Shown here: piece after piece, positions 1 through 10,302 of the stretch
How the letters are laid out: every line of letters begins with the position of its first letter
Position numbering within the stretch: the stretch's first letter is position 1
Source: Dichetophora obliterata
Taxonomy: Eukaryota; Arthropoda; Insecta; Diptera; Sciomyzidae
Length of the DNA stretch: 64,000 nucleotides
NCBI GenBank assembly: GCA_963920525.1
Contig: OY986435.1
Span: forward strand, 177,166,266 to 177,230,265
Direction: 5' to 3'
Position numbers and translations under genes: made by a program
The notes under the pieces: generated by a model
Told to the model about the DNA's origin: nothing
The model's input: only the letters and a program-made list of their open reading frames with translations
The model's database searches: none

Positions 1-1214
1 CATACAATTTAATAATTGTATTTTTTATTAAATCTTTTTTTATGTCCAAATCATAACCGGACTAATTGCCCATTCTTAAAAAACTCTTTGGTATATAATA
101 TATCTTTCAAAGTTTCTGTGCTCAAAAGGCTTCTGATTTTTCTTTCATTCTAACTTATTTGAGAAAATGTGCGTTCAACGTTCGCTGACGAATTAGGCCA
201 GGACCCGATAAACTAGAACTCAAACACAACCTTTTACTGAAGATATTGGAACTTAGTTTAAATTAAATTTGAATGTGAGATTTAATTTCATGCAAATTTA
301 ATTTTTTTAAAAAACGGGTCAACTAAAAAATGTAATTTTTGACATAAAAAGTAAAGAAAAACGTCAAGGCATAGAAACGTAAAAATTTCGATAAACCGTC
401 AATAAACACAACCTTGTGAGTGAAGCAGGGCCTTAACCAAGGAGGGATGCTCGGGTTCAAACAACCTTAGAGGGTCGAAATTTTAATAAAAATTAATGCA
501 TTTAGATAAATAATTATTTCATTGAATCACATTAATATGTTTTGAAAAAACTTAACAAATCATATCATCGCTGCGCGTGCCATACCGTGTATCCGCTACT
601 TGCACATACACACATACGGTGATAGTAAAATTTTAAAGGATTGCGGAAAAATCGATTTTTTTTTAAACTATCGAATGAATTTTTAACTGAACTAAACATT
701 TATTGAAATAAGACATTTGCTTTCTTCTCAAATATGCATTTAATGAAATATCAAAATTAATAAAACAATCATAAATGATGAAAAGGAAAATTAAATTAAT
801 TTTTGCCTTTTTGCACTATACGCGGTATTTCAAGTGGCGAATACGCGGTATTGCATGCGCAACGACGATATACTGAAGTAGCGTTTACGTGGAAAAGTCT
901 TTGTTATGAGTTGATTCGTGTTAACAATTATAGTGACAACAAATGCATCGTGATTTATCGGATCAAACGAAATACATTCAAAATTACTATTACTATTAGG
1001 GGTATTCACGATTTAGTGCAGTTGCCTGTGCAGTTATCATTAATGCTAATGCAAAACTATACAATTTTCTTACGCAGATTTGAAGAGCATTTTCCGGCCT
1101 TTAATATCTGATAAATTATTTTTTTTTACAACCAGCCAAAACCAGGTAGAATAACCAGCCAAAATATTTACGAAAATCCTGATTTTTATAGGTTTATGAA
1201 GTAAACAAATTTTT
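1..1214. other. AT-rich noncoding DNA, no gene seen
   Basis: No convincing coding potential. The 102-codon open frame at 803-1111 has no recognisable domain. A piece at 1001-1040 (GGGTATTCACGATTTAGTGC) resembles the terminal sequence of the foldback element at 26548-27708 and is probably a fragment of that family. Possibly part of the Cad99C intron left of the 9693 donor. Confidence 0.5.
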
Positions 1215-2321
1215 GTTGAAGCGAAGCTTTTTACACCTTGTTTTGTGATTTGCTGGAGTGAATTCTCAAAAACGACACTTTTTTCTCTTCACCTTTTTCT
1301 TAGAATTTTTATTTTTTTTTCTTGCGTCTATGACAATAATCTATACTATTATATAAAAGGAGACTCACGAAATTTAATCCAGAATAAGCTCGGTAGCCGC
1401 TGAACCGATTTTGCTAATTCTTTTTTTATTCGATTCCTATGATAATATAGATTGCTATAGCTAACCAAAATTTTTGAAAAATGTATTCTTTAATTATTGC
1501 AAAATCACGCATTTTATTTGATGCCTAAATTCAACCAGCAGCACAATATAACAGCAAACAAAGATTTCCTCTTTTGTCGAGAGAGCTTCTCTTAATATAA
1601 TACGACAGCCATGTTGTGTACTTAAGTTGAATTCACTGATAAACTTCAGCATGTTTTTGTGTGATTTAAAATAATGTTAATCAAGTTGAGAGCGTGCAGA
1701 AATTTTTCTCTCTGAACGAAAACTTCATATGAAAAAAACTTTCAAAACACACTGAAGGTGATCAGTGAATCCAGCTTTCCTTTCAGGGAGATTCTTGCTT
1801 TCATACAGTGCATGGTAGAACTAGTAAGATATAAAATTGGAAATATTTCTTGGAAAGCAAAGCAAGTTAGAATCGAACTCGGACTCTTTCGATCGACAGT
1901 TATACACATAAACCACTGATCCAATTCCCTTTGCTACATAATTTTATTCAATTAACTAGCTGACATACCCAGTGTTACTTGGTAGTTCGTATAAATAATG
2001 ATTATTATCCTATATTATCTTTTAATTTATTGATTTTTTATTAAACAAAAATATACAAGTAAATCTTTTGCAGTTATCGCATATATTAGTTCATTCTCCA
2101 TTTTTAAATCACCATTTAAAAAGTCTTCTTCAGTTGGTATCAGTTCCTAATAGAAATGCACGGTTGCAAATCTTGGACTAAATTTTTAACTTTTTTTTTT
2201 GATTACATATAGGACAACACCTCAAAAAATTTATTTTTTAATTAAAGGCAAAGTTTAAAATTTTCTAATCCAAAAAGGATTACTTTTTAATCCGAAAAAA
2301 ATTGAAAATTTTTAGAACGCA

Positions 2322-2505
2322 TATTTGAAGAAAATCCATCCAGAAGTTTTCACTTGATGCGAGTTTAGACAGACAGACAGAAAATATTTTTAAAAATTAC
2401 ATTTTTGGAATCTACAATGTTCAAAATGTTCAGTGCAAAAAGAATTTCGAAAAAATATTCAATGTACAGATTTTTTTTTAACAGTTTTATTATAAGTATA
2501 GAGAA
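2322..2505 (+). repeat. Internal direct repeat, unit 1
   Basis: About 185 bp beginning GAAGAAAATCCATCCAG and running through ACAGACAGACAG, CAAAATGTTCAGTGCAAAAA and CAATGTACAG. It recurs almost unchanged at 3412-3605. Confidence 0.75.
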
Positions 2506-3411
2506 GCTAGCTAATGAGGTGAGATTTTGACATAGATTTGTGTTTATAACTTTTGATCGGAAAGAGACATTGCAATAATTTTTTCCAAGAAATTACTCTT
2601 AAGGAGAAAGCATTTTTTAAAAATTATAAAAACAACATTTAAAAAAATTGATTTCGTCACAAAAATCAAAGTGGGTTTCTTGTATTTTTCTTAAAAAAAT
2701 AGAAAAACCAAAAAAAAAGTGATACGTCATCTGAAAGAGTATAAAAATTGCAATTTTCTGTTTTCAATATTTTTACAACAAAAACAACTTTTGCACCATT
2801 TTTTGGAAGAAAAAGACATTTTTTGAAACGTTTTAAAAAAAAAATATTAAAAATATAAATCCTAAGCTAACGGAACTGTTGTCATAATTTTTTGCAAGTA
2901 ATTTAATTGAACTTTTAGACTTTTAGAAAAGAAAATTTAATAAAATATATTAAAACACAAAGAAGCTATTCGCGTCGAAAGTCAAAACTTTGAATTTGGA
3001 GTAGTTTTTTTTCCTGTAGGTAATGATGTTATATACAAAAATTCATTGAACTAAGATTTTCTATAGTTTTCAAGATATGAGAATGTTATTGGTGTCAAAA
3101 CAAACGGAAATTTTTTTTACTTTATTATCTTTAAGAAAATTGAAAAAGTTAGTATATATTAACATATACTGGATAAAAAAATGCATATTGTAGGGTACTC
3201 ATTAGAGATAAACGAAAGCTGTCCAGGTGGTGTTTGTAGCCCTTTTAATTACCAAACTTTTTGATAGGTTATTCAAAAGTATCTCTTATTTTTAACTCAC
3301 TTTTCAGTCTTTTTAATTTCCATTATTTTACAAAAGAACCGTTATTTTGAAGGGAGTCCTTTTTGTGCCTAAGTCCCAACCAGGGACGTAAGGAACCTAC
3401 ATGTTAAGTTT

Positions 3412-3605
3412 GAAGAAAATCCATCCAGTTTTTTTTCACTTGATGCGCGTTCAGACAGACAGACAGGCAGACAGACAATATTTTTAAAAATTGCATTTTT
3501 GGAATGTTTAGAATTACAATGTTCAAAATGTTCAGTGCAAAAAGAATTTCAAAAAAATATTCAATGTACAGATTTTTTTTTTACAGTTTTATTATAAGTA
3601 CAGAT
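3412..3605 (+). repeat. Internal direct repeat, unit 2
   Basis: Second copy of the 2322-2505 unit. It has a longer CAGACAGACAGG run and a small insertion. The two units lie 1.1 kb apart in the same orientation inside the dispersed repeat. Confidence 0.75.
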
Positions 3606-3862
3606 ATTAAGTATTAACTGAACCTATGTTGCAGCAGATCACAATAATCTATAAAAATTTTTGTGTATTGGCTATCCAAACAAGAAAAATAGCAAGGTTC
3701 CATTGAACTGGCTGAAAATTATCAAAAGATGCCAATTGTTTTAGATGTAAGTTTGATTTAGAATGATGTCTTCTTGATAAATATAGTTTATGAATAATAA
3801 GCGATCCAAATATTTATACAGTACGGTTAGGAACAACTATTGATGCAGTATTTGGTAGATAT

Positions 3863-4247
3863 AATATAATTTACGTTTGCTATTTTAGATATTAAAAACC
3901 AATAATCTAAATATATATATACCAGAGAGTGGCGTTAGTGACGCTTATATCTCAAGAACGGCTGGACCGATTTTGATGATTCACACCAATTCGAACTGGT
4001 CTCCGGCCAAACAAGAATACTTAAAAAAATTCCCGAAAAATCCACAAAAAAAAAATATGAAGAAAATTCATTTTCCCATACATTTTGTACACATTAAAAA
4101 CGAACATAATTTTAAATGCTGGTGCCGTCAGAATTTTTCCAGTTTTAACAAATTTTTAAATATTCGACCACAATTTACACAAGCAAGATTATATTTGATG
4201 GGCGTTTGGAAACGGGGGCGTGGCATCAAAGGCATCAAAGCGCCTGG
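3863..4247 (+). repeat. Near-identical ~380-bp direct repeat, left copy
   Basis: Starts ATAATATAATTTACGTTTGC and passes through CAGAGAGTGGCGTTAGTGAC and CTCAAGAACGGCTGGACCG to GGGCGTGGCATCAAAG...CGCCTGG. It differs from 5795-6172 at only a few positions, mainly an A-run length change and an extra GGCATCAAAG. It stops exactly where the Tc1-like inverted repeat begins. The near identity implies a recent event. Confidence 0.85.
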
Positions 4248-4364
4248 CAATCTTAGTTTTTGTTGTACATTATTAGTATACCAATTGATTCTAATGCACA
4301 GTTAACTTTTTGCTTGCTGCTACAAATTTTGATGCATTTTTTGCGTAACATATTTATAACCCAC
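4247..4364 (+). repeat. Left terminal inverted repeat of the Tc1-like element
   Basis: Pairs with 5561-5679. The inner part (TTAACTTTTTGCTTGCTGCT and TTTTTTGCGTAACATATTTA) is nearly perfect; the outer part carries a few substitutions. Confidence 0.85.
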
Positions 4365-4452
4365 ATTCGATAAAGTGTTTCCAGAGTAAAGGGACGTATA
4401 TTTTAAAGAAAAAAAATTACTCTTTCTGCAAAAAATAATTATTTTCTGCAAA

Positions 4453-5500
4453 ATGCCACGCGGAACTAATTTAACAGGTGAAGAAAAAGGAAAAATTTTG
4501 GCATATAAGGACAGTGGGCTTAACATAAGCGAGATATCCAGAAATATTGGCAGAAGTCGACGAGTTGTGAAAAACTTTTTGGATGATCCGGCAAACTATG
4601 GTGCTAAGAAGCGATCCGGAAGGAAACATTCCCTTAGTGACCGCGAAAGAAGGCTAATTTTTCAAAAAGCCAGCAATTCTACTGCGTCCTGCTCCAAATT
4701 GGCCTCGTATGTGGGGAACATAGTCAGTAAGATGACCATTTGCAGAGAGCTTAAAAGGTGCTCACACATTCGCAGCGCAAAAATGGCAAAAAAACCTAAA
4801 CTGCTACAACGTCACAAGACTGCGCGCCTAGAGTTCGCTGAGAAACACATGGACACCAATTGGCAATCCGTAAGAAGATAACAATTGACACTTTTATATA
4901 TTATTTAACGGTATATCATCAAAATAGCTAATTTTTTCGGACGAGAAAAAATGGAATTTAGATGGCCCTGATGGATTCCGTCACTATTGGCATGACCTAC
5001 GTAAGGAGCCACTATACTTTTCCAAAAGAAATTTCGGTGGCGGATCAGTAATGGTGTGGGGTGCATTTACTAGCCGCGGCACTCTGCAATTGATGTTTAC
5101 ATCTTCCAAAATGAAAAGCTCGGACTATGTTGCTGTGCTGGAGAGAAGCCTAATCCCTTTTTTAGAAGAAAATAGAGAGATACCTTTCCTGTTCCAGCAA
5201 GATAACGCCCGTATTCACACCAGCGCTGAAACAAAGACCTTCTTAGCAAGGTGTTCTGTTGAAACTATGGATTGGCCGGCCTGCTCCCCAGATCTCAATC
5301 CAATTGAGAATATTTGGGGAATTCTTGTCAGAAGGGTTTATGCCGAAAATCGTCACTTTGAAAGTGTTGAGGAGCTACGACGAGCCATTGAGGAAAATTG
5401 GGAAAGCCTTGAAATCAGTTTATTGGAGAATTTAATTCGATCAATGAGGAAAAGAATTTTCAAAGTAATTAAGGCCCATGGAAGCCATATATCTAAGTAA
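4453..5500 (+). CDS. Tc1-like transposase (DD34E), spliced, apparently intact
   Basis: Exon 1 is 4453-4869 and exon 2 is 4928-5500, giving 329 residues, the normal Tc1-family size. The start at 4453 ([20 protein letters not shown]) is the usual Tc1/Tc3-type N-terminus. Residues ~8-60 form the first helix-turn-helix ([16 protein letters not shown]) and ~60-120 the second. Unspliced reading ends at a TAA just past the donor. Splicing joins NWQS to [16 protein letters not shown], restoring the first catalytic Asp (SDEKK). The second Asp lies in [10 protein letters not shown] and the Glu in [12 protein letters not shown], with 34 residues between. This cut-and-paste enzyme would act on the flanking inverted repeats. 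No lesion is visible. The exact clade (Tc3-like versus others) is not assigned. Confidence 0.85.
4870..4927 (+). other. 58-bp intron in the Tc1-like transposase gene
   Basis: Donor GTAAGA at 4870 and acceptor AAAATAG ending at 4927, AT-rich, phase 0. It contains in-frame stops. Its removal recreates the conserved junction before the SDEKK catalytic motif. Minos, another fly Tc1 element, also carries an intron of about this size. Confidence 0.82.
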
Positions 5501-5560
5501 TTGCTTACATTCTAGCTTTAAGAATCACTTTAGTACTTAATTTTAAAACAAAAAACTTTA

Positions 5561-5679
5561 TATGGGTTATAAATATGTTACGCAAAAAATGCAGCAAAAA
5601 TTGTAGCAGCAAGCAAAAAGTTAACGGTGCCTTAAAATCAGTTGGTATTCTAATAAAGTACAACAAAAACTAAGATTGC
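5561..5679 (-). repeat. Right terminal inverted repeat of the Tc1-like element
   Basis: Reverse complement of 4247-4364 with scattered mismatches. Confidence 0.85.
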
Positions 5680-5794
5680 TTTGTCTCATACTTCTTTCAT
5701 CTGGTATGCTCTTTTTACAGTGGTGTCGAAAAATTATTTTTTTTGTTAAAACATGCAATGCTGGCAAGTGGGTTATAATTATGTTACGAACCTT

Positions 5795-6172
5795 ATAATA
5801 TAATTTACGTTTGCTATTTTAGATATTAAAAACCAATTATCTAAATATATATATACCAGAGAGTGGCGTTAGTGACGCTTATATCTCAAGAACGGCTGGA
5901 CCGATTTTGATGATTCACACCAATTCGAACTGGTCTCCGGCTAAACAAGAATACTTAAAAAAATTCCCGAAAAATCCACAAAAAAAAAAAATATGAAGAA
6001 AGTTCATTTTCCCATACATTTTGTACACATTAAAAACGAACATAATTTTAAATGCTGGTGCCGTCAGAATTTTTCCAGTTTTAACAAATTTTTAAATATT
6101 CGACCACAATTTACACAAGCAAGATTATATTTGATGGGCGTTTGGAAACGGGGGCGTGGCATCAAAGCGCCT
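5795..6172 (+). repeat. Near-identical ~380-bp direct repeat, right copy
   Basis: Matches 3863-4247. Instead of the Tc1-like terminus after CGCCTGG it continues TTTCAGCTGATTTCG, so this copy shows the undisrupted right flank of the repeat. Confidence 0.85.
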
Positions 6173-6227
6173 GGTTTCAGCTGATTTCGTTAATAAATTT
6201 CCATAATAATAATTGAAAACATGTAAT

Positions 6228-6632
6228 TGTCGGCCTTTGTAGTATAGTGGAGAGTGCGCTAGACTATCATCCCAGAGGTCCCTGGTTCGAATCCGGGTTC
6301 GCGCATTGTTATTTTTACTTTCTTTGTTCTTTCCTACGTTTAAGAATTATGGAAAGCTAAAAGTCCACAGCTAAATTGTGGAAAATGTGGAATTAAAGGA
6401 CAGAAATAACTAAGGGCTGGAAATGCTTGCCGAGGTTAAGACAGAACACTAGCCCTAGCTTCGATTAAAAGCAATTTAAATTGTCTTTCACGTTTGTTTC
6501 GCCTTATCAATATGGTTCCAATTAGTTCCTCTTAATAATTTATCCCTTTCTTTTCAGGCCAAAGACCAAACCTTGTTTGTATAAGGTGCATGCCCTGGTT
6601 CTTTGACCTTTTTCTTAAAAAAAAAAAAAAAT
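6228..6632 (+). repeat. tRNA-derived SINE, copy 1
   Basis: Head 6228-6306 has a Pol III A box (TAGTATAGTGG) and B box (GGTTCGAATCC) with a plausible T arm (CCTGG...CCGGG). The 5' and 3' ends do not pair into an acceptor stem, so it is not a working tRNA. The ~320-bp body (TTCTTTGTTCTTT..., AATTGTGGAAAATGT, GCCAAAGACCAAAC, GGTTCTTTG) is shared with 25239-25636. It ends in a 15-A tail at 6618-6632. Confidence 0.85.
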
Positions 6633-8227
6633 GATATTAATGTAATGTAATAGAATTTACTGGTATAGATATAAACGTGTATTTTTTTAGTTTTTTTTAA
6701 TTTTTTTAATTTAATTTATTTAATTTTAATTAATTTGTTAGTACAATAAAAACCAAGTTCTTTTCAAGTACAAAGCATGACACAAGTGATTTTGCTTAAA
6801 TTTAAAAAAATAAAATAAGCAGTAAAAATCTTATGGACTTATATAAATAATAACATAAATATAAATATAAATAAGGATAGAGAGGAAGTATAGAAATTTG
6901 GAAGAAAAAGTGAAGAAAAGATTAGTGAACTGAATATTGTTAAGTATTTTGTGGAGAAAAATATTTAAGAATGGCATACTTGAATTTAAGTTCGCCAACT
7001 ATAGTTTTGAGATGAGTTGGTAGTGAGTTCCATAGCCTTATGGAATTAATGAAAAATAGTTTTGTTGAGTTTTGATAATTAAAACTAGGCAGGATGAACA
7101 TTGGACTTCTCAGAGGCTGACCAAATTGTAGTTTCTCATAGAGATAGAAAGGAGTTTTGTGTCTAATTAGTTTGTTTAAGAATATGTAGTTACGAGCATT
7201 GAGGTAGTTTATAATGTTAAAACCAAGTATACAGTTTCTATATTGAGCTAAGTGATCAAATTTTCGTAGTTCATATACATATCTAGTAGCATGATTAAAA
7301 GCAATTTCCAATTTAAGCTGAGAACGCGAGTCTAGTTTGCTATAGACATTTTCAGAGTACGTGATCACCGGCAGGATGAGTTGAATAACGAGTCTTCGTC
7401 TTGTATCAACTGGTGTATACTCAGCCGACAATCTTAGATTACGTAAGACAAAATAAATTTTTCGAACAACATTGTTGATGTGGTCAGTACACGTTAGGGA
7501 GCAGTTTGTTTTAAAATCAAGACTGGTTACACTGTTAACCAGGATAAGATTTTTGTCACCAATCATTAAATCAGGAATGTCCTTAAAATTAATTTTATCT
7601 TTCGAAATAGGCAGCACGTAAGATTTTAGAGCATTCAACTGTAAGCCGTTTCTAAGAGACCATTCATTAATGGAACTCAAATCTTCATTTAGCCTAAATG
7701 CTAAGTCTTCCCTAAGATTCATTCTACCTCCTAAATAAAGTTGAATATCATCAGCATAAGCATGTATTGAAGAGGACTTGCAACATTGGAAAATGCCATT
7801 TACAAAAACAGTAAACAAAAGAGGTCCAAGAATCGATCCATGGGGCACTCCACTAAAGATATGCTTGTACTGCGAGTAGCAATTTTCAGCCTTTACTCTT
7901 TGCATTCTGCCCGTTAAATAGTTACTCAGCAAACTTACCGAACTATCACAAAAACCATATAAATATTTTAACTTAAGACATAAAAGTTTATGGTTTACTG
8001 TGTCAAAAGCTTTTGAAAAGTCAAGTAGACAGAGTAATGTTAATTTCCCATCGTCGTATGAAGATCTTATATCATCTAGCATTTTTAATGTTGCAGTTGA
8101 GCAGCTGTGCCTAGGACGGAAGCCAGATTGTAGCGGAGACATAAGATTAGTTGATGAGATATATGTCGATATCAGCCATAATTGTTTCACAAACTTTAGA
8201 CAACGTAGACAAGTTAGCTGTAGATAG
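6633..8227 (-). mobile_element. 5'-truncated non-LTR retrotransposon (LINE)
   Basis: A minus-strand LINE fragment whose 3' end lies against the SINE poly(A) tail. Its own tail on the minus strand is a short ATTACATTACATTA run. It carries the reverse transcriptase and C-terminal region only, with no endonuclease or 5' UTR. It joins mariner remnant DNA at about 8228-8280. Confidence 0.75.
6940..8190 (-). pseudogene. LINE reverse transcriptase, 5'-truncated
   Basis: 416 codons open in one frame. RT motifs in order: QSGFRPRHSCSTATLKMLDD, LLDFSKAFDTVNHKLL (RT domain 3), GVPHGSILGPLLF, and the catalytic box YADDIQLY at about residues 145-152. A thumb and an extended C-terminal domain follow, ending in IRLWNSLPTHLK, typical of CR1/Jockey-group LINEs without RNase H. 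The Met at 8190 is only the first in the frame; the real protein began upstream with an endonuclease that is missing. It is dead as an element but not eroded, since no stops occur across the RT. Confidence 0.82.
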
Positions 8228-8252
8228 TTAGCTGTATGATATTTAAAATTTT

Positions 8253-8576
8253 TTAATTTAAAAAGTTTTTTATTAAAAAAAACTGGTCACTCAAAATGGT
8301 TTTCATTGATCCTTCCGATATTCCAATAAGGTCAGTAAGTTCTCGGAATGTCAATCGACAATTTTGGAGCTCAGATTCTTTGATTTTGTTGACGTGCGGC
8401 TCATCAGTTGATGTTGATGGTCGTCCTGGCCGTGCCTCGTCCTTAACGCTTTCTCGACCCTCTTTGAACATTTTGTACAACTCATAAACTCTTGTTTTCA
8501 ATAGAACTTACTCACCGAAGGCCGTCTGCAACATTTCAAATTTAATGGAACTGCGTTGTTGAATAGTTTCAGACAT
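8253..8576 (-). pseudogene. Mariner-like transposase N-terminus, remnant
   Basis: The minus-strand reading from ATG at 8576 gives MSETIQQRSSIKFEMLQTAF, then a stop or shift. In a second frame it continues with TRVYELYKMFKEGRESVKDE, ARPGRPSTSTDEPHVNKIKE and LTFRELTDLIGISEGSMKTIL. This is the paired helix-turn-helix region of mariner transposases, with the GRPST linker. The catalytic domain is absent; the adjoining LINE at 6633-8227 may have replaced or interrupted it. Confidence 0.75.
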
Positions 8577-8659
8577 TATAAAAAACGAAAAATTCACTTT
8601 TAGCTATTAACAAAAGGACGCGTATCTCAAACACTAATGAATATTTTGGCGTGTAGTTT

Positions 8660-9692
8660 GTCACAGATGTCAGTGAAAGTAGTGCCAACTTAAAAATAAA
8701 ATCATTTGGTCCTATCGAAATCCCCAAAATATTTACATTCAAATTCCCGATATTTTTTGCCCACAGAAGAAAATATTTTTTTATGACAAAATATTGGATT
8801 AATTAGTGGGATACAGCAAATTTGCGAGGGATACAAAAAAAGAGTTTTGCCGTGATCACTGCTGCTTATCACTGGATCATCCGAAATAAAAAAAGGGATC
8901 ATTAGTTAAATAAATTATCTTACAAATCTGAAAGGGATTTGAAAACTTTTAATTTTTCGAAAAATGGCGGATGTTGAAATTCAAATTTCACTTGTATATT
9001 CGGCAAAAAAAAAAAAAATATAATCGTTAAAAAAAAATACTTCGTTCATCAGGAGGACAGTTATGTATGGAATAAGTGAAAAATTTCAAACTGATCGGTA
9101 AAACCGTTCTAAAGTTACAGTGATCACCGACTTCGAAAACGTGGTTTTGAGAAAAGCTAGTTTTTAAGTTTTGACTACGATATGCATGCAGATAAAAAAC
9201 CTCTTATAAAAGTTATTTATCTTCATAAATAATAGTCCGATTAATCTGAAATTTTTAGAGAATACTTTTGAAATATTCTACTTGTAGAATATAGTTTTTC
9301 AAAAATTAAAAATATTGTTTCCCAAGTAATTTAATATTCACATACCAACATAAAAGATGGCGCACCCTGTAGAAAATATAAAAATTCCATTCATGTAGAA
9401 AAAAAAACTTTTAACGCCTTTTCTCAAAATATCTCTTTCATATCGTTTTTCTTAAGTTTGTTATTTATATAAAAAATTTATTAATTTATAAATTTTCAAT
9501 GATTCTAGTTATTTTTAGCACAAAAAAAACAGAAAAACGCAGTAAAGCTTACTTAAGATGAAAATATTAAGTTGATAGATCCATTTTTGTAAGATTTATA
9601 AAGGTTTTGGAATTTTGATATAGTTTTTATCTGATTAAGTTATTTTTTAAACCTAATAATTATTTTCGGATTCAAAGTAAGCTTGTACATAC
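8660..9692. other. Noncoding DNA left of the Cad99C exons (intron), repeat-derived
   Basis: Begins in the Cad99C donor at 9692 and runs into TE debris. The stretch 8930-9375 (CGGTAAAACCGTTCTAAAGT, CGACTTCGAAAACGTGG, ending GGCGCACCCTGTAG) has the look of a noncoding transposon terminus; GACACCCTGTATA at 26458 is similar. No exon of the cadherin membrane-spanning region was recognised on the minus strand. Confidence 0.5.
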
Positions 9693-10232
9693 CTTGTGTA
9701 CTTGTTGCTTCATTTCGATGGGCGCATAAATGCCATCCGCCGTTGCACGCGCTACGCCCGAAGCAGCAAAGTTTAGCTCCGATTTGGCTGTTGGCTGCAG
9801 CAGCATTTCCTGAACGATGCTATCATTGCGTCGCAATATTAATTCTGTCTTTGGATCAATCAGATAGAACCAGACATCGGTAGCCGAGGGCAGCTCTACG
9901 ATACTGCCGTTTGAGGTGAGAATTTTACGATTGCTAAAGCGCTCAATGCCGCTCAGCAAGCCATTCGTCTTCTCCTCTAATAGTTCCTCCAGAGCAGCAT
10001 AATGATTCCTCAGCTCGTTGGGTCCTGAATCGGAGAAGGCGAGTGACATACGATTCGAGTCGGTGATTTGATTGACCACAATGCGCGCACGTGTACGATG
10101 CGAACCCATATCAAGCCCGTTATTATCACGCGCCTCCACAAAAAACTTCATCGGAAAGTCCGCGTAGTTGGCGAATGGCTTGGCTGTGCGTAGAATGCCG
10201 GTTTCTTCGTTCATATTGAAAAATGTGGTAGG
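9693..10232 (-). CDS. Cad99C: Cad99C exon encoding the end of EC11 and the membrane-adjacent domain
   Basis: A 180-codon exon directly downstream of the large Cad99C exon, phase 0 at both ends. The acceptor is CTGCAG before 10232 and the donor is GTATGT at 9692-9687. It starts PTTFFNMNEETGIL, completing EC11 (TGIL strand, DNNG linker). The rest, from about residue 50, is the PCDH15-type membrane-adjacent domain, with LEELLEEKTNGLL, a hydrophobic core and ATDVWFYLIDPKTELILRRN. That last stretch is the family hallmark just outside the membrane. The exon ends before any transmembrane segment, so the membrane span and PDZ-binding cytoplasmic tail must come from exons further left, beyond this window or too short to recognise. 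No stops or frameshifts are seen. Confidence 0.87.
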
Positions 10233-10302
10233 CTGCAGGTCAATAAATAGAATTATCGTTAGACACTATAAAGTTCTTAATAATTAATAGTTTGTAGCTT
10301 AC
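10233..10302 (-). other. Cad99C: 70-bp intron of Cad99C
   Basis: Short fly-type intron between the two Cad99C exons. It reads GTAAGC at its 5' end (10302) and CTGCAG at its 3' end (10233), AT-rich inside. Reading through it in frame gives a stop shortly after the donor. Removing it joins ...DENL to PTTFF... in phase 0 inside EC11. Confidence 0.88.

Larger units (their letters stand above)
1215..3862. repeat. Dispersed noncoding repeat, copy 1
   Basis: This segment shares several blocks, in the same order, with 35290-38150. They are: GAAGCTTTTTACxxC...TTTTGTGATT and CAAAAACGACACTTTTTTC (1220-1330 vs 35305-35410); the AGATCACAATAATC block followed by AACAAGGTTCC-like text and ATTATCAxAAGATGC (3630-3735 vs 36945-37270); and ATAAGCGATCCAAATATTT...CAACTATTGATG (3797-3845 vs 38016-38070). 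No protein is encoded. Short AGACAGACAG runs and the lack of coding capacity suggest a nonautonomous element, perhaps Helitron-like, but I cannot define its ends. Confidence 0.55.
4247..5679 (+). mobile_element. Tc1-like DNA transposon (about 1.43 kb)
   Basis: Terminal inverted repeats of about 118 bp (4247-4364 and 5561-5679) enclose one spliced transposase gene. Both termini read GCAATCTTAGTTTTTGTTGT on their own strand and end internally near GTAACATATTTATAACCCA. I see no TA duplication at these limits. The left end abuts a repeat copy with no TA, so the left end may be trimmed or rearranged, or the true element may extend further right (5680-5794 is unassigned). The coding region is intact after removal of one small intron. 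Confidence 0.88.

Noticed and set aside
803..1111. 102-codon open frame as a gene
   Set aside because: No domain, no splice context or conserved pattern, and part of it matches a foldback terminus.
6228..6306. tRNA gene
   Set aside because: A and B boxes are present, but the acceptor ends do not pair, and the same head with a 3' body occurs at 25239, so it is a SINE head.
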